The notes under the pieces: model-generated
What the model was told of the DNA's origin: nothing
Databases searched by the model: none
What the model saw: only the letters and a program-made list of their open reading frames with translations
Part shown: in pieces, positions 24,501-31,600 of the stretch
Layout of the letters: the number at the start of each line of letters is the position of its first letter
Position numbering within the stretch: the first letter of the stretch is position 1
Source of the DNA: Actinomucor elegans
Lineage: Eukaryota; Mucoromycota; Mucoromycetes; Mucorales; Mucoraceae
NCBI GenBank assembly: GCA_026027325.1
Contig: JAMSLZ010000011.1
Span: 124,001 to 188,000 of the forward strand
Length of the DNA: 64,000 nucleotides
Direction: 5' to 3'
Program-made: the position numbers and the translations under genes

Positions 24501-26514
24501 ACGCCGTTGCACCCTCTTTCGTAGGTAATCGAACAATGGATTCAGGCAAAGGACATGAAGATGTTATGGGTATGCTCTGATTAATCTCTAGTGATTCTTT
24601 AATTATACTCATGAACTCTGCTCTTTGCTCAGGCGTACCAGCAGGCGAATTGTCAGGTTCATGTTTTCTTTCACGTTCAATGTTCAAGTTTTCAAAAATA
24701 GCTTCATCACTCAAGGCAGCGTCAGAATGTGCATGATCATCTTTGATGCGAAAAGCCACTCCAGTTAATCCGATATTCATTTTGGGAAGAATATCTGTGC
24801 CAAGAAGAATATCAAACTCGAATCCGTCGTTAAAGTTCATTACTTCAAATGAGTGTTTGAACTTAATGCCATTTGCATACTTTATTTCCAAAGGATCGGT
24901 GATACCAATTCTCTTTGCAGTATTTTGATGAGACAAGAAATTATAAGAACCAGGTAATTTATGTACTTTATTTATATGAAGTTTATTCTTCAAAGAAGAC
25001 AAACTAACAAAGCTACAACTACTTCCTGTATCTACGCGTCCCAGGAGACGTTCAGACTCTACAATCAACGGTGTACATAAATTAAATGCGTCATTAGCCT
25101 TTAATTTGTCACTCTTCTTGTTCTCATTCAGGTACTTACATTGATAGCTCTGATTCTCAATCTCGGAGTCGGCCATCTCCAAGTCCTCTTGAACTTGCTG
25201 CTCAATTGACTTCTCACTCGAGGAAGCCGCAGGCATCACAGCCAAGACAGTACTGCTACTACTGCTTTCAGCAGCACCACAACGATGACCAGGACGCCAT
25301 GGAGACACACCACAAGTCCAACACTCTTTACCCTTCGCCTTCTTCACAGAAGGAGGGCGTTCAGCTCTTCTCTTAGCGAGAAAACAATCCTTGGTGTCAT
25401 GGGTCGCATTGTTACCATGATGGATGCACGAAAAGGGTTTCGCCACCTTACTCGCCTTTTGCACCCGACGAGCTGCATTCTTGTGATGATGGTGATAGGG
25501 GGCCTTTTCTTTGCGTCGCTCAACAACAGGCGCACCAGGAAGAAGAGAAACAGCCTCATTATACGACGTATGGTCGTCACCAAGAATATCACGACCAATC
25601 TGTGCGATTTGATCGACAGTGTATTCAGCATTCTCACCAGAAGATCCAGCCTTCACTGAATTCATTGCAACTCTGATCAGCGTCTGAACAGGTTTAGTCA
25701 GCGAGGCCAAAAAACGATCAGCTACTCTAGGACACTCTCTAGGTAGGCCTGCATCAAACATTGCTGTTTGAAAACGCTTAGCATAGTCGCCCACCGACTC
25801 ATTGTTTTCCATTACCATGGTAAACACAAGGTCAGTATATCTTCTCAACACAAGGGAAGAACCGTGCTGCTTCTTAAACTCTCTACGAGCATCTGCCCAT
25901 AGGGTACAACCTCTACTCAGCTCATCTTTCACCCATGCTTTATCGCCATGGGGAAGGCAAAGGGGTAAGAAGTTCTTCCACACCTCATCAATGGACATGG
26001 AAGAAGACTCAACTACATCCTCAAATTCTCTCAAAAAATGCTCAACAGACTCGAAGGCTTCGTAACCTGGAAAAGGTTTGACAGCCGAGGTCAAGAGTTG
26101 GAACTTGGGCAAGTCGCGACGATTCAATGTCAAACCAGTAGGTGGCTTAACACGATCAACCTCACCGATCAATGAACTGCACTCTTGGATCTCACGGAGC
26201 ATCCTCTTGGAGCGTTCAAGGGCCAACAAGGCTTCATCAGCCGCTACGTCATCTCTGACTACACGAGCACGACTAAACGCTTGAAGGTATCGGGTAATAT
26301 CTGCACGGAGCCCGGCGATATTTGTGTCAATCAGTTGTGGGTCAGTCATGTCAGCAACAGCATGCTCAGCCGACTCAGACAACAAAGAACTAGCACCAGG
26401 AGACTTGATAAACTCATCAAGGTTGCTTGACAAGGTCGATTCATCAAACATGGGGGTGTCAGGGTTAACACCACAGTTGGCAGAAGAAGAACCAGAAACG
26501 TTGTTGGAAGCCAT
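21589..26514 (-). CDS. Chromovirus Gag-Pol polyprotein, single frame
   Basis: An intact 1641-aa frame. Order: Gag-like region with a variant zinc knuckle (CWTCG then PGHRC, about aa 398), protease (VDTGSS, about 492), reverse transcriptase with FVDD (about 826), RNase H (ATDASLYG, FTDHKAL), integrase with an HHCC region (HAFGHFGS, CVECQKH), catalytic core (IDLAGPF, QSDNGLEF, GAAENAV), and a chromodomain (about 1510-1565, YLIKWKGYSEKENTW). This order (PR-RT-RH-IN-chromodomain) defines chromoviruses. Gag and Pol share one frame, as in the Tf1/sushi group. The start codon is 45 bp inside the 5' LTR. Probably functional. Confidence 0.95.
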   Translation of the reverse strand: MASNNVSGSSSANCGVNPDTPMFDESTLSSNLDEFIKSPGASSLLSESAEHAVADMTDPQLIDTNIAGLRADITRYLQAFSRARVVRDDVAADEALLALERSKRMLREIQECSSLIGEVDRVKPPTGLTLNRRDLPKFQLLTSAVKPFPGYEAFESVEHFLREFEDVVESSSMSIDEVWKNFLPLCLPHGDKAWVKDELSRGCTLWADARREFKKQHGSSLVLRRYTDLVFTMVMENNESVGDYAKRFQTAMFDAGLPRECPRVADRFLASLTKPVQTLIRVAMNSVKAGSSGENAEYTVDQIAQIGRDILGDDHTSYNEAVSLLPGAPVVERRKEKAPYHHHHKNAARRVQKASKVAKPFSCIHHGNNATHDTKDCFLAKRRAERPPSVKKAKGKECWTCGVSPWRPGHRCGAAESSSSSTVLAVMPAASSSEKSIEQQVQEDLEMADSEIENQSYQCKYLNENKKSDKLKANDAFNLCTPLIVESERLLGRVDTGSSCSFVSLSSLKNKLHINKVHKLPGSYNFLSHQNTAKRIGITDPLEIKYANGIKFKHSFEVMNFNDGFEFDILLGTDILPKMNIGLTGVAFRIKDDHAHSDAALSDEAIFENLNIERERKHEPDNSPAGTPEQRAEFMSIIKESLEINQSIPITSSCPLPESIVRLPTKEGATAYRRQYPIPYALRPVLDKQIKEWLETGTIIRSRVNTSFNSPLLLVPKRNKDGEIVSHRACLDVRSLNQILPPTFNFPVPLVKDIFDNLAGKKVFTTLDLSNAYHRFKVAPEDVHKLSFTYNGNGFSFQKACFGVKMLTSQFQKVMATLFEGIDCVQNFVDDCIVASESIEQHAKDVKFVIDRLNSANLILKESKCSWFQHSVRMLGFVVDASGVRVDQSKLTNVSKWPLPNKNKKHIQQFMGLVNYLREFVPMISRVAEPLTSLVNAENVEELWTDRHTKSFETIKEILQSKMMLHYPDLSKQFYVATDASLYGVAAVLFQKNEAGQDLYIGFVSSSLSPSQRRWSTTKRELYAVVLALLKFRKYIWGKKFTVFTDHKALVYLHTQKIANPMLIGWIETLLDFDFDVVHIPGILNKLPDILSRLYSPLEDENKLVEDSVTSKIIRRSPKKKAIIRKKRFSRDKTINVLATKLVERKDELTDYMTPPEEERDALLKEAHAFGHFGSQAIVRDLHSQGLHWANIYAEAKDIVSSCVECQKHNISKRGYHPLSNVVANRPFDHIAIDLAGPFDVTEEGYVYMLVITDICSKFVILRPLKNKQSDTVAKELVKVYGDFGVPRICQSDNGLEFKNAVMNSISKNLGIDRRYTTPYHPRANGAAENAVRTATNTLRKMMKSDSHSWAYYLPIIQLCMNRHIKAKTMSSPFSLMFARRVNLPDDYGNEKKFKLPIESMTMRELEERVDYMDKIVFPAILERTQKINEEYNKKFNQKSVLVDIPVGTHVMIRLQNRSSKLAPIYEGPYTVVRRNTGGSYELKDEQNELLSRNYVPSELKVVTLDESSIEEEYYEVEGIRDHRGEEGHREYLIKWKGYSEKENTWQKASDFTDPTIIQRYWNKQRELRRLEQTRVEQSIQNSEPNRRKKVGTSKIPKCNGNEMSNVAIEMSKNKRANIAATTSREERILNRRSNKKRKIE

Positions 26515-26559
26515 ATCGATAAAAGTAAGGAAAATAGGACAGTAATTAAAAGTAAAAAA
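26515..26559 (-). promoter_or_regulatory. Chromovirus leader and presumed primer site
   Basis: The 45-bp leader starts TTTTTTACTTTTAATTACTG and lacks any TGG-type tRNA match. Its complement (CAGTAATTAAAAG) loosely resembles CAGTTAATCAA near the expected transcript start, which would fit Tf1-like self-priming. Weak evidence. Confidence 0.3.
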
Positions 26560-27063
26560 TGTTGTAAAGGTGGTAGATAAAGATTTTGGAAGATAGAAAT
26601 ACTTTTAAAACTGTGGATAGTTTTTTATTAGAGATCAAGAATTGATTAACTGGTCAAAAGGTGATAAAACGCATCTCTTATATACTTTTTCTCGGTCGGT
26701 ACTTGATTCTAAATTCATATTACGATTTGCCAGGAACAAGGTTGGACTGCGTATAAAGAAGACCAGGGATAATAACCAAATGAGCGGACCAAGATTAGCG
26801 GCGAGGAGTGTCGGGATCAATATATCCAAAGGTAATAGTATTGAATGTAATATTTGGTGTGAGAGATAGTATTTATCAATTAGCGTCTACTTGCTCAGAG
26901 TGATATATAAATAAAGATATTTTAACATAATCAAATACAGTCATTTACATTCTGGTTCTTGGTAATAATGCTTTATACACTTCTGCAGCTATATAAGGAT
27001 ATCTATACGATTTTCTATCTGTACAGTATTCTCTTATTAATATAATTATGAGCGTTTACAACA
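26560..27063 (-). repeat. 5' LTR of the chromovirus
   Basis: 504 bp. On the minus strand it contains TATATAAG near 26678-26685, a likely TATA box, which would place transcription start near 26650. Confidence 0.93.
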
Positions 27064-27278
27064 ATTCCTAACTTTTCTAATAAAATCTTTTTAATTTCTT
27101 TGATCTTTTTAATAGATATAATCTTTTTAGTGTGATATTTTTTTTGTTCAATCTCTGGCCAACCATAATTTAAAAATTTCCAATAATCATTTGTTAGAAT
27201 CTGATACTCCATTAATAAAGTATCCTTAACATTATTAATATTATCCATTTGTTCTTTTTTATATTGAGATAAATTCAA

Positions 27279-27660
27279 TTTTTTATAACTTAAAATAAAA
27301 TTAATAATAATATATATACATTATTATGTTTTAGAAAACATTTTTTATTTTGAAAAGTTTGAAGTAATTCTAAAATTTATTAATTTTATATTTTGCTTAG
27401 TCAGCAAAATTGTAAAATCAATTATTTTTTTTGAACTTTTTATTAATAGACAGATTTATAAATATTTTGTGTTACACAAAATATAATAAATCCTAATTGT
27501 TTTAAAGAAATAGAAAATATAAAAAGTTCACAAATTGTGAACATTTTTAATTTTCATGGAATGACAAACAAATTGATAATTTGAAAAGAATTGTAGTGTT
27601 AAGCTGATTTTATAATTCAGAATTTTATAGCAACAGAAACATTTCTCTATGGTTATAGTA
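27279..27660. other. 5' non-coding region of element B with palindromes
   Basis: AT-rich. It contains two perfect short palindromes (ATTTTGTGTTACACAAAAT near 27458 and GTTCACAAATTGTGAAC near 27526) and a block also found in element D (63499-63728) and partly in C (about 36150-36235). The block lies in the opposite orientation relative to the transposase gene here. Confidence 0.5.
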
Positions 27661-27892
27661 GACGGATATCTACAATTAATATATCTTTTAAATCTATTGT
27701 ATATGTCCTATTTTTTTTTAATATATCCATATATTTTATAATTTATAACTTTTTTTCATGAATTAAAATTATTATTAAGTATAATAAACATTATCAAGAA
27801 GGCAACTGTTCCATTTTGCATGAAAAAGCAATATTATATTTATGCTTTCTCCTAATATACGTACCAAATTTATATGAAACAAGATGTCCGTC
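27661..27892 (-). repeat. Long direct repeat of element B, 5' side of the gene
   Basis: 232 bp, same orientation as 19384-19615 and apparently identical to it. Confidence 0.92.
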
Positions 27893-28049
27893 TGAGAATA
27901 GAAGTGAGATACCTCTTGCAAGCAAAGGATATCCACACCGAGAGAACGAGCGCGTAGGTAAGAAGCGAACTCCTTTTGTGTTGTTTTTTGGGACTCCATA
28001 AAAATGCTACGCACATTTAAGGAACCCAATCGAATGTTTTGACCTAGCA

Positions 28050-29537
28050 TTATACCCTATGGGCAGAAGAAGAAGACTTGGAAGACTTGGACGTCTTGAT
28101 AGCAGAAGCAGAAGCCTTGGTCTTCGCCACATTCACAATGTTCTTTTTAAGAAAGTCAATCTTGTTTTGTGTTTTAGCCTTGACTTTGCTCAAATCCATC
28201 ATCTCTTGCACCGTATCAACCTTCATAGTTGAAGCAACCTCGTAGTCAGCAAACTTGGAAGCTCGAGCACCAGTAGGACTGTTGGGATCGTACTCTACTC
28301 TCTCGCCAGAGAGCAGAGGATCACCCTCACCATCGAGCTCCATGACTTCAATGATTGAGTCATCACCAGGAACACCACCAGAGACACCACCAGCAACACC
28401 AGAGGCAACACCAGAGACACCAGAGACACCACCAGCAACACCAGAGACACCACCAGCAACACCAGAGACACCACCAGCAACACCAGAGACACCAGCAACA
28501 CCATCACAAACACCAACCAAGGGCTCAGAAGCCACATCCTGCTCAACCAGCACAATAGGTTCTTCAACAACGATATCAACATCGTTTGACGTAGTGTCAG
28601 GACCAGATTTCTTTGCACCAGACAAAGCCACATAATCATCGAGCTCTGCCTCGAAAGACTTCACCTGTTGTTTCTTGTCCTTACAAAACCTTGCGGTATG
28701 GCCTTTCTCACGACAAGAGAAACACGTACGCTTAGCCAACTCAGGGCAGTCCTTACGGACATGACCCGACAAGCGACAAAAGTGGCAAACTGGAGGAGCA
28801 TTCTTGAATTGAGCAGGGGCAAACATGTCCCAGGCACTCAAGTACAGCATTCTTGTTAAAGGCTGAGGAGGAACCACCTCACCATCCTCACCTTCCATGC
28901 CCACCGAGGTATCAATCAACACCGACATCTTGCCCTCAAAATAGCCCTTGCGTGTGTACTTCTTCAACTGGTACACCTTACCATAGAAAGCCAACGAATC
29001 CAGCATGTCAACCAAAAAGGTAGCTCTGTTGGGAGTACAACACACCAAATTAAACTGAACATGGGTCAGATTACCACCAACAGAAGAGCCAGAGCCAGAG
29101 CTAGTAGAAACGGCCTTGTACACAACACCATTCACAGTAACACCATCATTGACAGCTTTGGTAGCGTCCGCCTTGCTATCGAAATTAGCTTCGACCAGAA
29201 GATCACCACCAGCACTTGCACGCATAGAACTAATGTGTCGGAAGTCCACATTAGCACCAACTTGTTCTTCAATGACCTTATATGCGTCAGTACGGTCACC
29301 AAACAGCTTCCCAGGGAAGGAGAACAGAACAGAACTTGAACAAAGCGCCTGCTCCACCAGAGCAGCGGCTTTGCGCACCAACAGTTCGGACTTGAGGTCA
29401 TCATCTTCAAAGATGACCTCACCCACAAGAGGAACAGCAGAATTGTCGACATTACGTCGACCAGGAGTCAATGGAACCTTCTTGGAGGGACCACGGGCAA
29501 CAACAGTCGTCCAGGACACGGCAGAATTTTCAGTCAT
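28050..29537 (-). CDS. LINE 2a ORF1, CCHC protein
   Basis: Intact, about 495 aa. Start taken at MTENSAVSW (29537), conserved in all copies; an upstream in-frame ATG at 29651 lies in the 5' UTR. Two CX2CX4HX4C knuckles (CHFCRLSGHVRKDC, CFSCREKGHTARFC), then a long GVSGVAGGVSG-type repeat, then a Ser/Lys-rich tail ending AHRV. Likely RNA-binding partner of ORF2. The stop overlaps the ORF2 start (TAATG at 28048-28052). Confidence 0.9.
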   Translation of the reverse strand: MTENSAVSWTTVVARGPSKKVPLTPGRRNVDNSAVPLVGEVIFEDDDLKSELLVRKAAALVEQALCSSSVLFSFPGKLFGDRTDAYKVIEEQVGANVDFRHISSMRASAGGDLLVEANFDSKADATKAVNDGVTVNGVVYKAVSTSSGSGSSVGGNLTHVQFNLVCCTPNRATFLVDMLDSLAFYGKVYQLKKYTRKGYFEGKMSVLIDTSVGMEGEDGEVVPPQPLTRMLYLSAWDMFAPAQFKNAPPVCHFCRLSGHVRKDCPELAKRTCFSCREKGHTARFCKDKKQQVKSFEAELDDYVALSGAKKSGPDTTSNDVDIVVEEPIVLVEQDVASEPLVGVCDGVAGVSGVAGGVSGVAGGVSGVAGGVSGVSGVASGVAGGVSGGVPGDDSIIEVMELDGEGDPLLSGERVEYDPNSPTGARASKFADYEVASTMKVDTVQEMMDLSKVKAKTQNKIDFLKKNIVNVAKTKASASAIKTSKSSKSSSSAHRV

Positions 29538-29802
29538 GTGCCAGATTTCTTGAAATTGGCGAGATTGTGAGAAAAAGTTTTTAAGATGTCGAAATTGGCG
29601 AATTGAGATGTCAAGATCGAGCGAAATGTGCAAAAAGTTGGAGATTTGCAAAAATAATTATACCACCAGAAGCGCAGCGACGAGTAGAATACGAATACGA
29701 AACAAGCGGAGATGGATGGATTAAATTGAGCGAGATATTGACAAAAAACCAGACGGATGCAAAATTTTTTGTAAAAAGTGATCTTTAAGCGAAAGAGCCC
29801 GT
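29538..29802 (-). promoter_or_regulatory. LINE 2a 5' UTR
   Basis: A single full 5' UTR unit of 265 bp, ending (in sense, starting) at the target duplication. It is shared by both LINE families and faces the 5' UTR of 2b across about 48 bp. Confidence 0.7.
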
Positions 29803-29850
29803 CCAGACAGATTTCTTGAAATTGGCGAGATTGAGAAAAAAGTTTTTGAG
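29803..29850. other. Spacer between head-to-head LINEs 2a and 2b
   Basis: 48 bp, itself LINE 5' UTR-like (TTGAAATTGGCGAGATTGAG) and oriented like copy 1a. It carries the right-hand copy of the 13-bp duplication of 2a. Confidence 0.7.
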
Positions 29851-30112
29851 AAGCTCTTTCGCTTAAAGATCACTTTTTACAAAAAATTTTGCATCCGTCT
29901 GGTTTTTTGTCCATATCTCGCTCAATTCAATCCATCCATCTCCGCTTGTTTCGTATTCGTCTTCTACTCGTCGCTGCGCTTCTGGTGGTATAATTATTTT
30001 TGCAAATCTCCAACATCTTCTACATTTCGCTCGATCTTGACATCTCAATTCGCCAATTTCGACATTTCAAAAACTTTTTTCTCAATCTCGCCAATTTCAA
30101 GAAATCTGGCAC

Positions 30113-31600
30113 ATGACTGAAAATTCTTCCGTGTCCTGGACGACTGTTGTTGCCCGTGGTGCCTCTAAGAAGGTTCCATTGACTCCTGGTCGACGTAATG
30201 TCGACAATGCTGCTGTTCCTCTTATTGGTGAGGTCATCTTTGAAGATGATGACCTCAAGTCCGAACTTTTGGTGCGCAAAGCCGCTGCTCTGGTGGAGCA
30301 GGCGCTTTGCTCAAGTTCTGTTCTGTTCTCCTTCCCTGGGAAGCTGTTTGGTGACCGCACTGGTGCCTATAAGGTCATAGAAGAACAAATTGGTACTAAC
30401 GTGGATTTTAGACACATTAGTTCCATGCGCGCAAATGCTGGTGGTGACCTTCTTGTTGAAGCCAATTTTGACGCTAAGGATGATGCTACCAAGGCCGTTA
30501 ATGATGGTGTTGTTGTCAACGGTGTGGTGTACAAGGCTGTATCGACTTCTACTGGTTCTGGCTCTGGCTCTTCTGTGGGTGGTAATCTGACCCAAGTTCA
30601 GTTTAATTTGGTGTGTTGTACTCCGAACAGAGCTACCTTTTTGGTGGACATGTTGGATTCTTTGGCCTTCTATGGTAAGGTATACCAGTTGAAGAAGTAT
30701 ACCCACAAAGGCTATTTCGAGGGAAAGATGTCGGTGCTCATTGATACGTCGGTAGGCATGGAAGGTGAGGATGGTGAGGTGGTTCCTCCTCAGCCTTTGA
30801 CAAGAATGCTGTACCTGAGTGCTTGGGACATGTTTGCCCCTGCCCAGTTCAAGAATGCGCCCCCTGTTTGTCACTTTTGTCGCTTGTCAGGACATGTTCG
30901 TAAGGACTGTCCTGAGTTGGCTAAGCGTACGTGTTTCTCTTGTCGCGAGAAAGGCCATACGGCTAGGTTCTGCAAGGTTAAGAAACAAGCAGTGAAGTCT
31001 TTCGAGGCTGAACTGGACGATTATGTGGCTTTGTCTGGTGCAAAGAAATCTGGCCTTGATCCTACGCCAAAAGATGATGTTGTAGTTGTTGAAGAGGCTC
31101 CCATTGAACTGGTTGAGCAGGATGGCGATTCTGAGCCCTTGGTTGGTGTCTCTGGTGGTATCTCTGGTGTTGTCTCTGGTGTCTCTGGTGGTGTCTCTGG
31201 TGGTGTCTCTGGTGGTGTCTCTGGTGGTGTCTCTGGTGGTGTCTCTGGTGGTGTCTCTGGTGGTGTCTCCGGTGGTGTTCCTGGTGATGACTCAATCATT
31301 GAAGTCATGGAGCTCGATGGTGAGGGTGATCCTCTGCTCTCTGGCGAGAGAGTAGAGTACGATCCCAACAGTCCTACTGGTGCTCGAGCTTCCAAGTTTG
31401 CTGACTACGAGGTTGCCTCAACTATGAAGGTTGATACGGTGCAAGAGATGATGGATTTGAGTAAAGTCAAGGTCAAAACTCAAAACAAGATTGACTTTCT
31501 CAAGAAGAATATTGTGAATGTGGCGAAGACCAAGGCTTCTGCTTCTGCTATCAAGACGTCCAAGTCTTCCAAGTCTTCTTCTTCTGCCCATAGGGTATAA
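30113..31600 (+). CDS. LINE 2b ORF1, CCHC protein
   Basis: Intact, 495 aa. Two zinc knuckles at about aa 252-285, followed by an almost perfect 12-bp DNA repeat coding for Gly-Val-Ser-Gly units (about 31150-31285), more homogeneous than in 2a or 2d. It ends AHRV with the stop overlapping the ORF2 ATG (31598-31602). Confidence 0.92.
   Translation: MTENSSVSWTTVVARGASKKVPLTPGRRNVDNAAVPLIGEVIFEDDDLKSELLVRKAAALVEQALCSSSVLFSFPGKLFGDRTGAYKVIEEQIGTNVDFRHISSMRANAGGDLLVEANFDAKDDATKAVNDGVVVNGVVYKAVSTSTGSGSGSSVGGNLTQVQFNLVCCTPNRATFLVDMLDSLAFYGKVYQLKKYTHKGYFEGKMSVLIDTSVGMEGEDGEVVPPQPLTRMLYLSAWDMFAPAQFKNAPPVCHFCRLSGHVRKDCPELAKRTCFSCREKGHTARFCKVKKQAVKSFEAELDDYVALSGAKKSGLDPTPKDDVVVVEEAPIELVEQDGDSEPLVGVSGGISGVVSGVSGGVSGGVSGGVSGGVSGGVSGGVSGGVSGGVPGDDSIIEVMELDGEGDPLLSGERVEYDPNSPTGARASKFADYEVASTMKVDTVQEMMDLSKVKVKTQNKIDFLKKNIVNVAKTKASASAIKTSKSSKSSSSAHRV

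Larger units (their letters stand above)
20900..27063 (-). mobile_element. Ty3/gypsy chromovirus (LTR retrotransposon) inside element B
   Basis: A 6164-bp element with a 5-bp target duplication ATTCC (20895-20899 and 27064-27068). The LTRs begin TGTTGTAAAG and end TTTACAACA. They differ by a 2-bp TA indel in a short repeat, so the insertion is young. A purine-rich tract (GGTGGAGGATAA in sense, 21406-21417) abuts the 3' LTR. No tRNA-type TGG primer site follows the 5' LTR. Confidence 0.95.
19637..27278 (-). pseudogene. DDE-chromodomain transposase of element B, split by a chromovirus
   Basis: Parts are 19637-20899 and 27069-27278. Excising the chromovirus and one ATTCC copy rejoins the frame at KLGIIPVYFF. 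The start is probably the ATG at 27248 (MDNINNVKD), which aligns with copy D, rather than 27278. Motifs: HLDGHDKRG, YSYKLKKNG, ALDGGYSLY, FRSKMEKTF (catalytic D, D, E by comparison with A), and a C-terminal chromodomain (YEIETILDHK, then YLVKWQNY and SWIHYSKF). No other lesion is seen, so the gene was open when the retrotransposon landed. Confidence 0.85.
19384..27892 (-). mobile_element. DDE-chromodomain transposon B with long terminal direct repeats
   Basis: It is bounded by the 3-bp duplication TGA (19381-19383 and 27893-27895); removing element and one TGA restores LINE ORF2. The ends are 232-bp direct repeats that appear identical, each starting GACGGATATC and ending GATGTCCGTC, so each repeat carries its own 10-bp imperfect inverted ends. 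Without the chromovirus inside it the element is about 2.34 kb. The interior next to the repeats also has short inverted ends (TTCTATAAC against GTTATAGTA). Confidence 0.85.
15486..28050 (-). pseudogene. LINE 2a ORF2, interrupted by transposon B
   Basis: Coding parts are 15486-19383 and 27896-28050, which together give 1350 codons plus stop, the same as intact copy 2c. Motifs: MLGQNIRLGSLNVR start, LQEV, GDFNIHLH, TDHCLL (endonuclease), LLFKKGDPLLLANWRPL, LRQGDPLSPL, YADD near aa 761 (RT) and a C-terminal CCHC knuckle (CVLCGANEDLYHFAVGC). The insertion lies after codon 50 or so, within the endonuclease. Only the nested element breaks the frame. Confidence 0.9.
15406..29802 (-). mobile_element. 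Family 2 LINE copy 2a with nested insertions
   Basis: The poly(A) is the T run at 15406-15428, preceded in sense by AATAAA. A 13-bp target duplication CCAGACAGATTTC brackets it (15393-15405 and 29803-29815). Without transposon B the LINE is about 5.9 kb with both ORFs open. It is inserted into LINE 5' UTR sequence continuous with copy 1a. Full length with a clean duplication implies normal target-primed reverse transcription. Confidence 0.9.

Noticed and set aside
28355..28635. Pro/Thr/Glu- and His/Gln-rich frames opposite the LINE ORF1 linker (also near 31062, 47704 and 57500)
   Set aside because: These are antisense readings of the Gly-Val-Ser and Gly-Ala repeats of ORF1.
31150..31285. Regular 12-bp repeats resembling a repeat array
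   Set aside because: Contiguous coding minisatellite without spacers, inside ORF1; not CRISPR.
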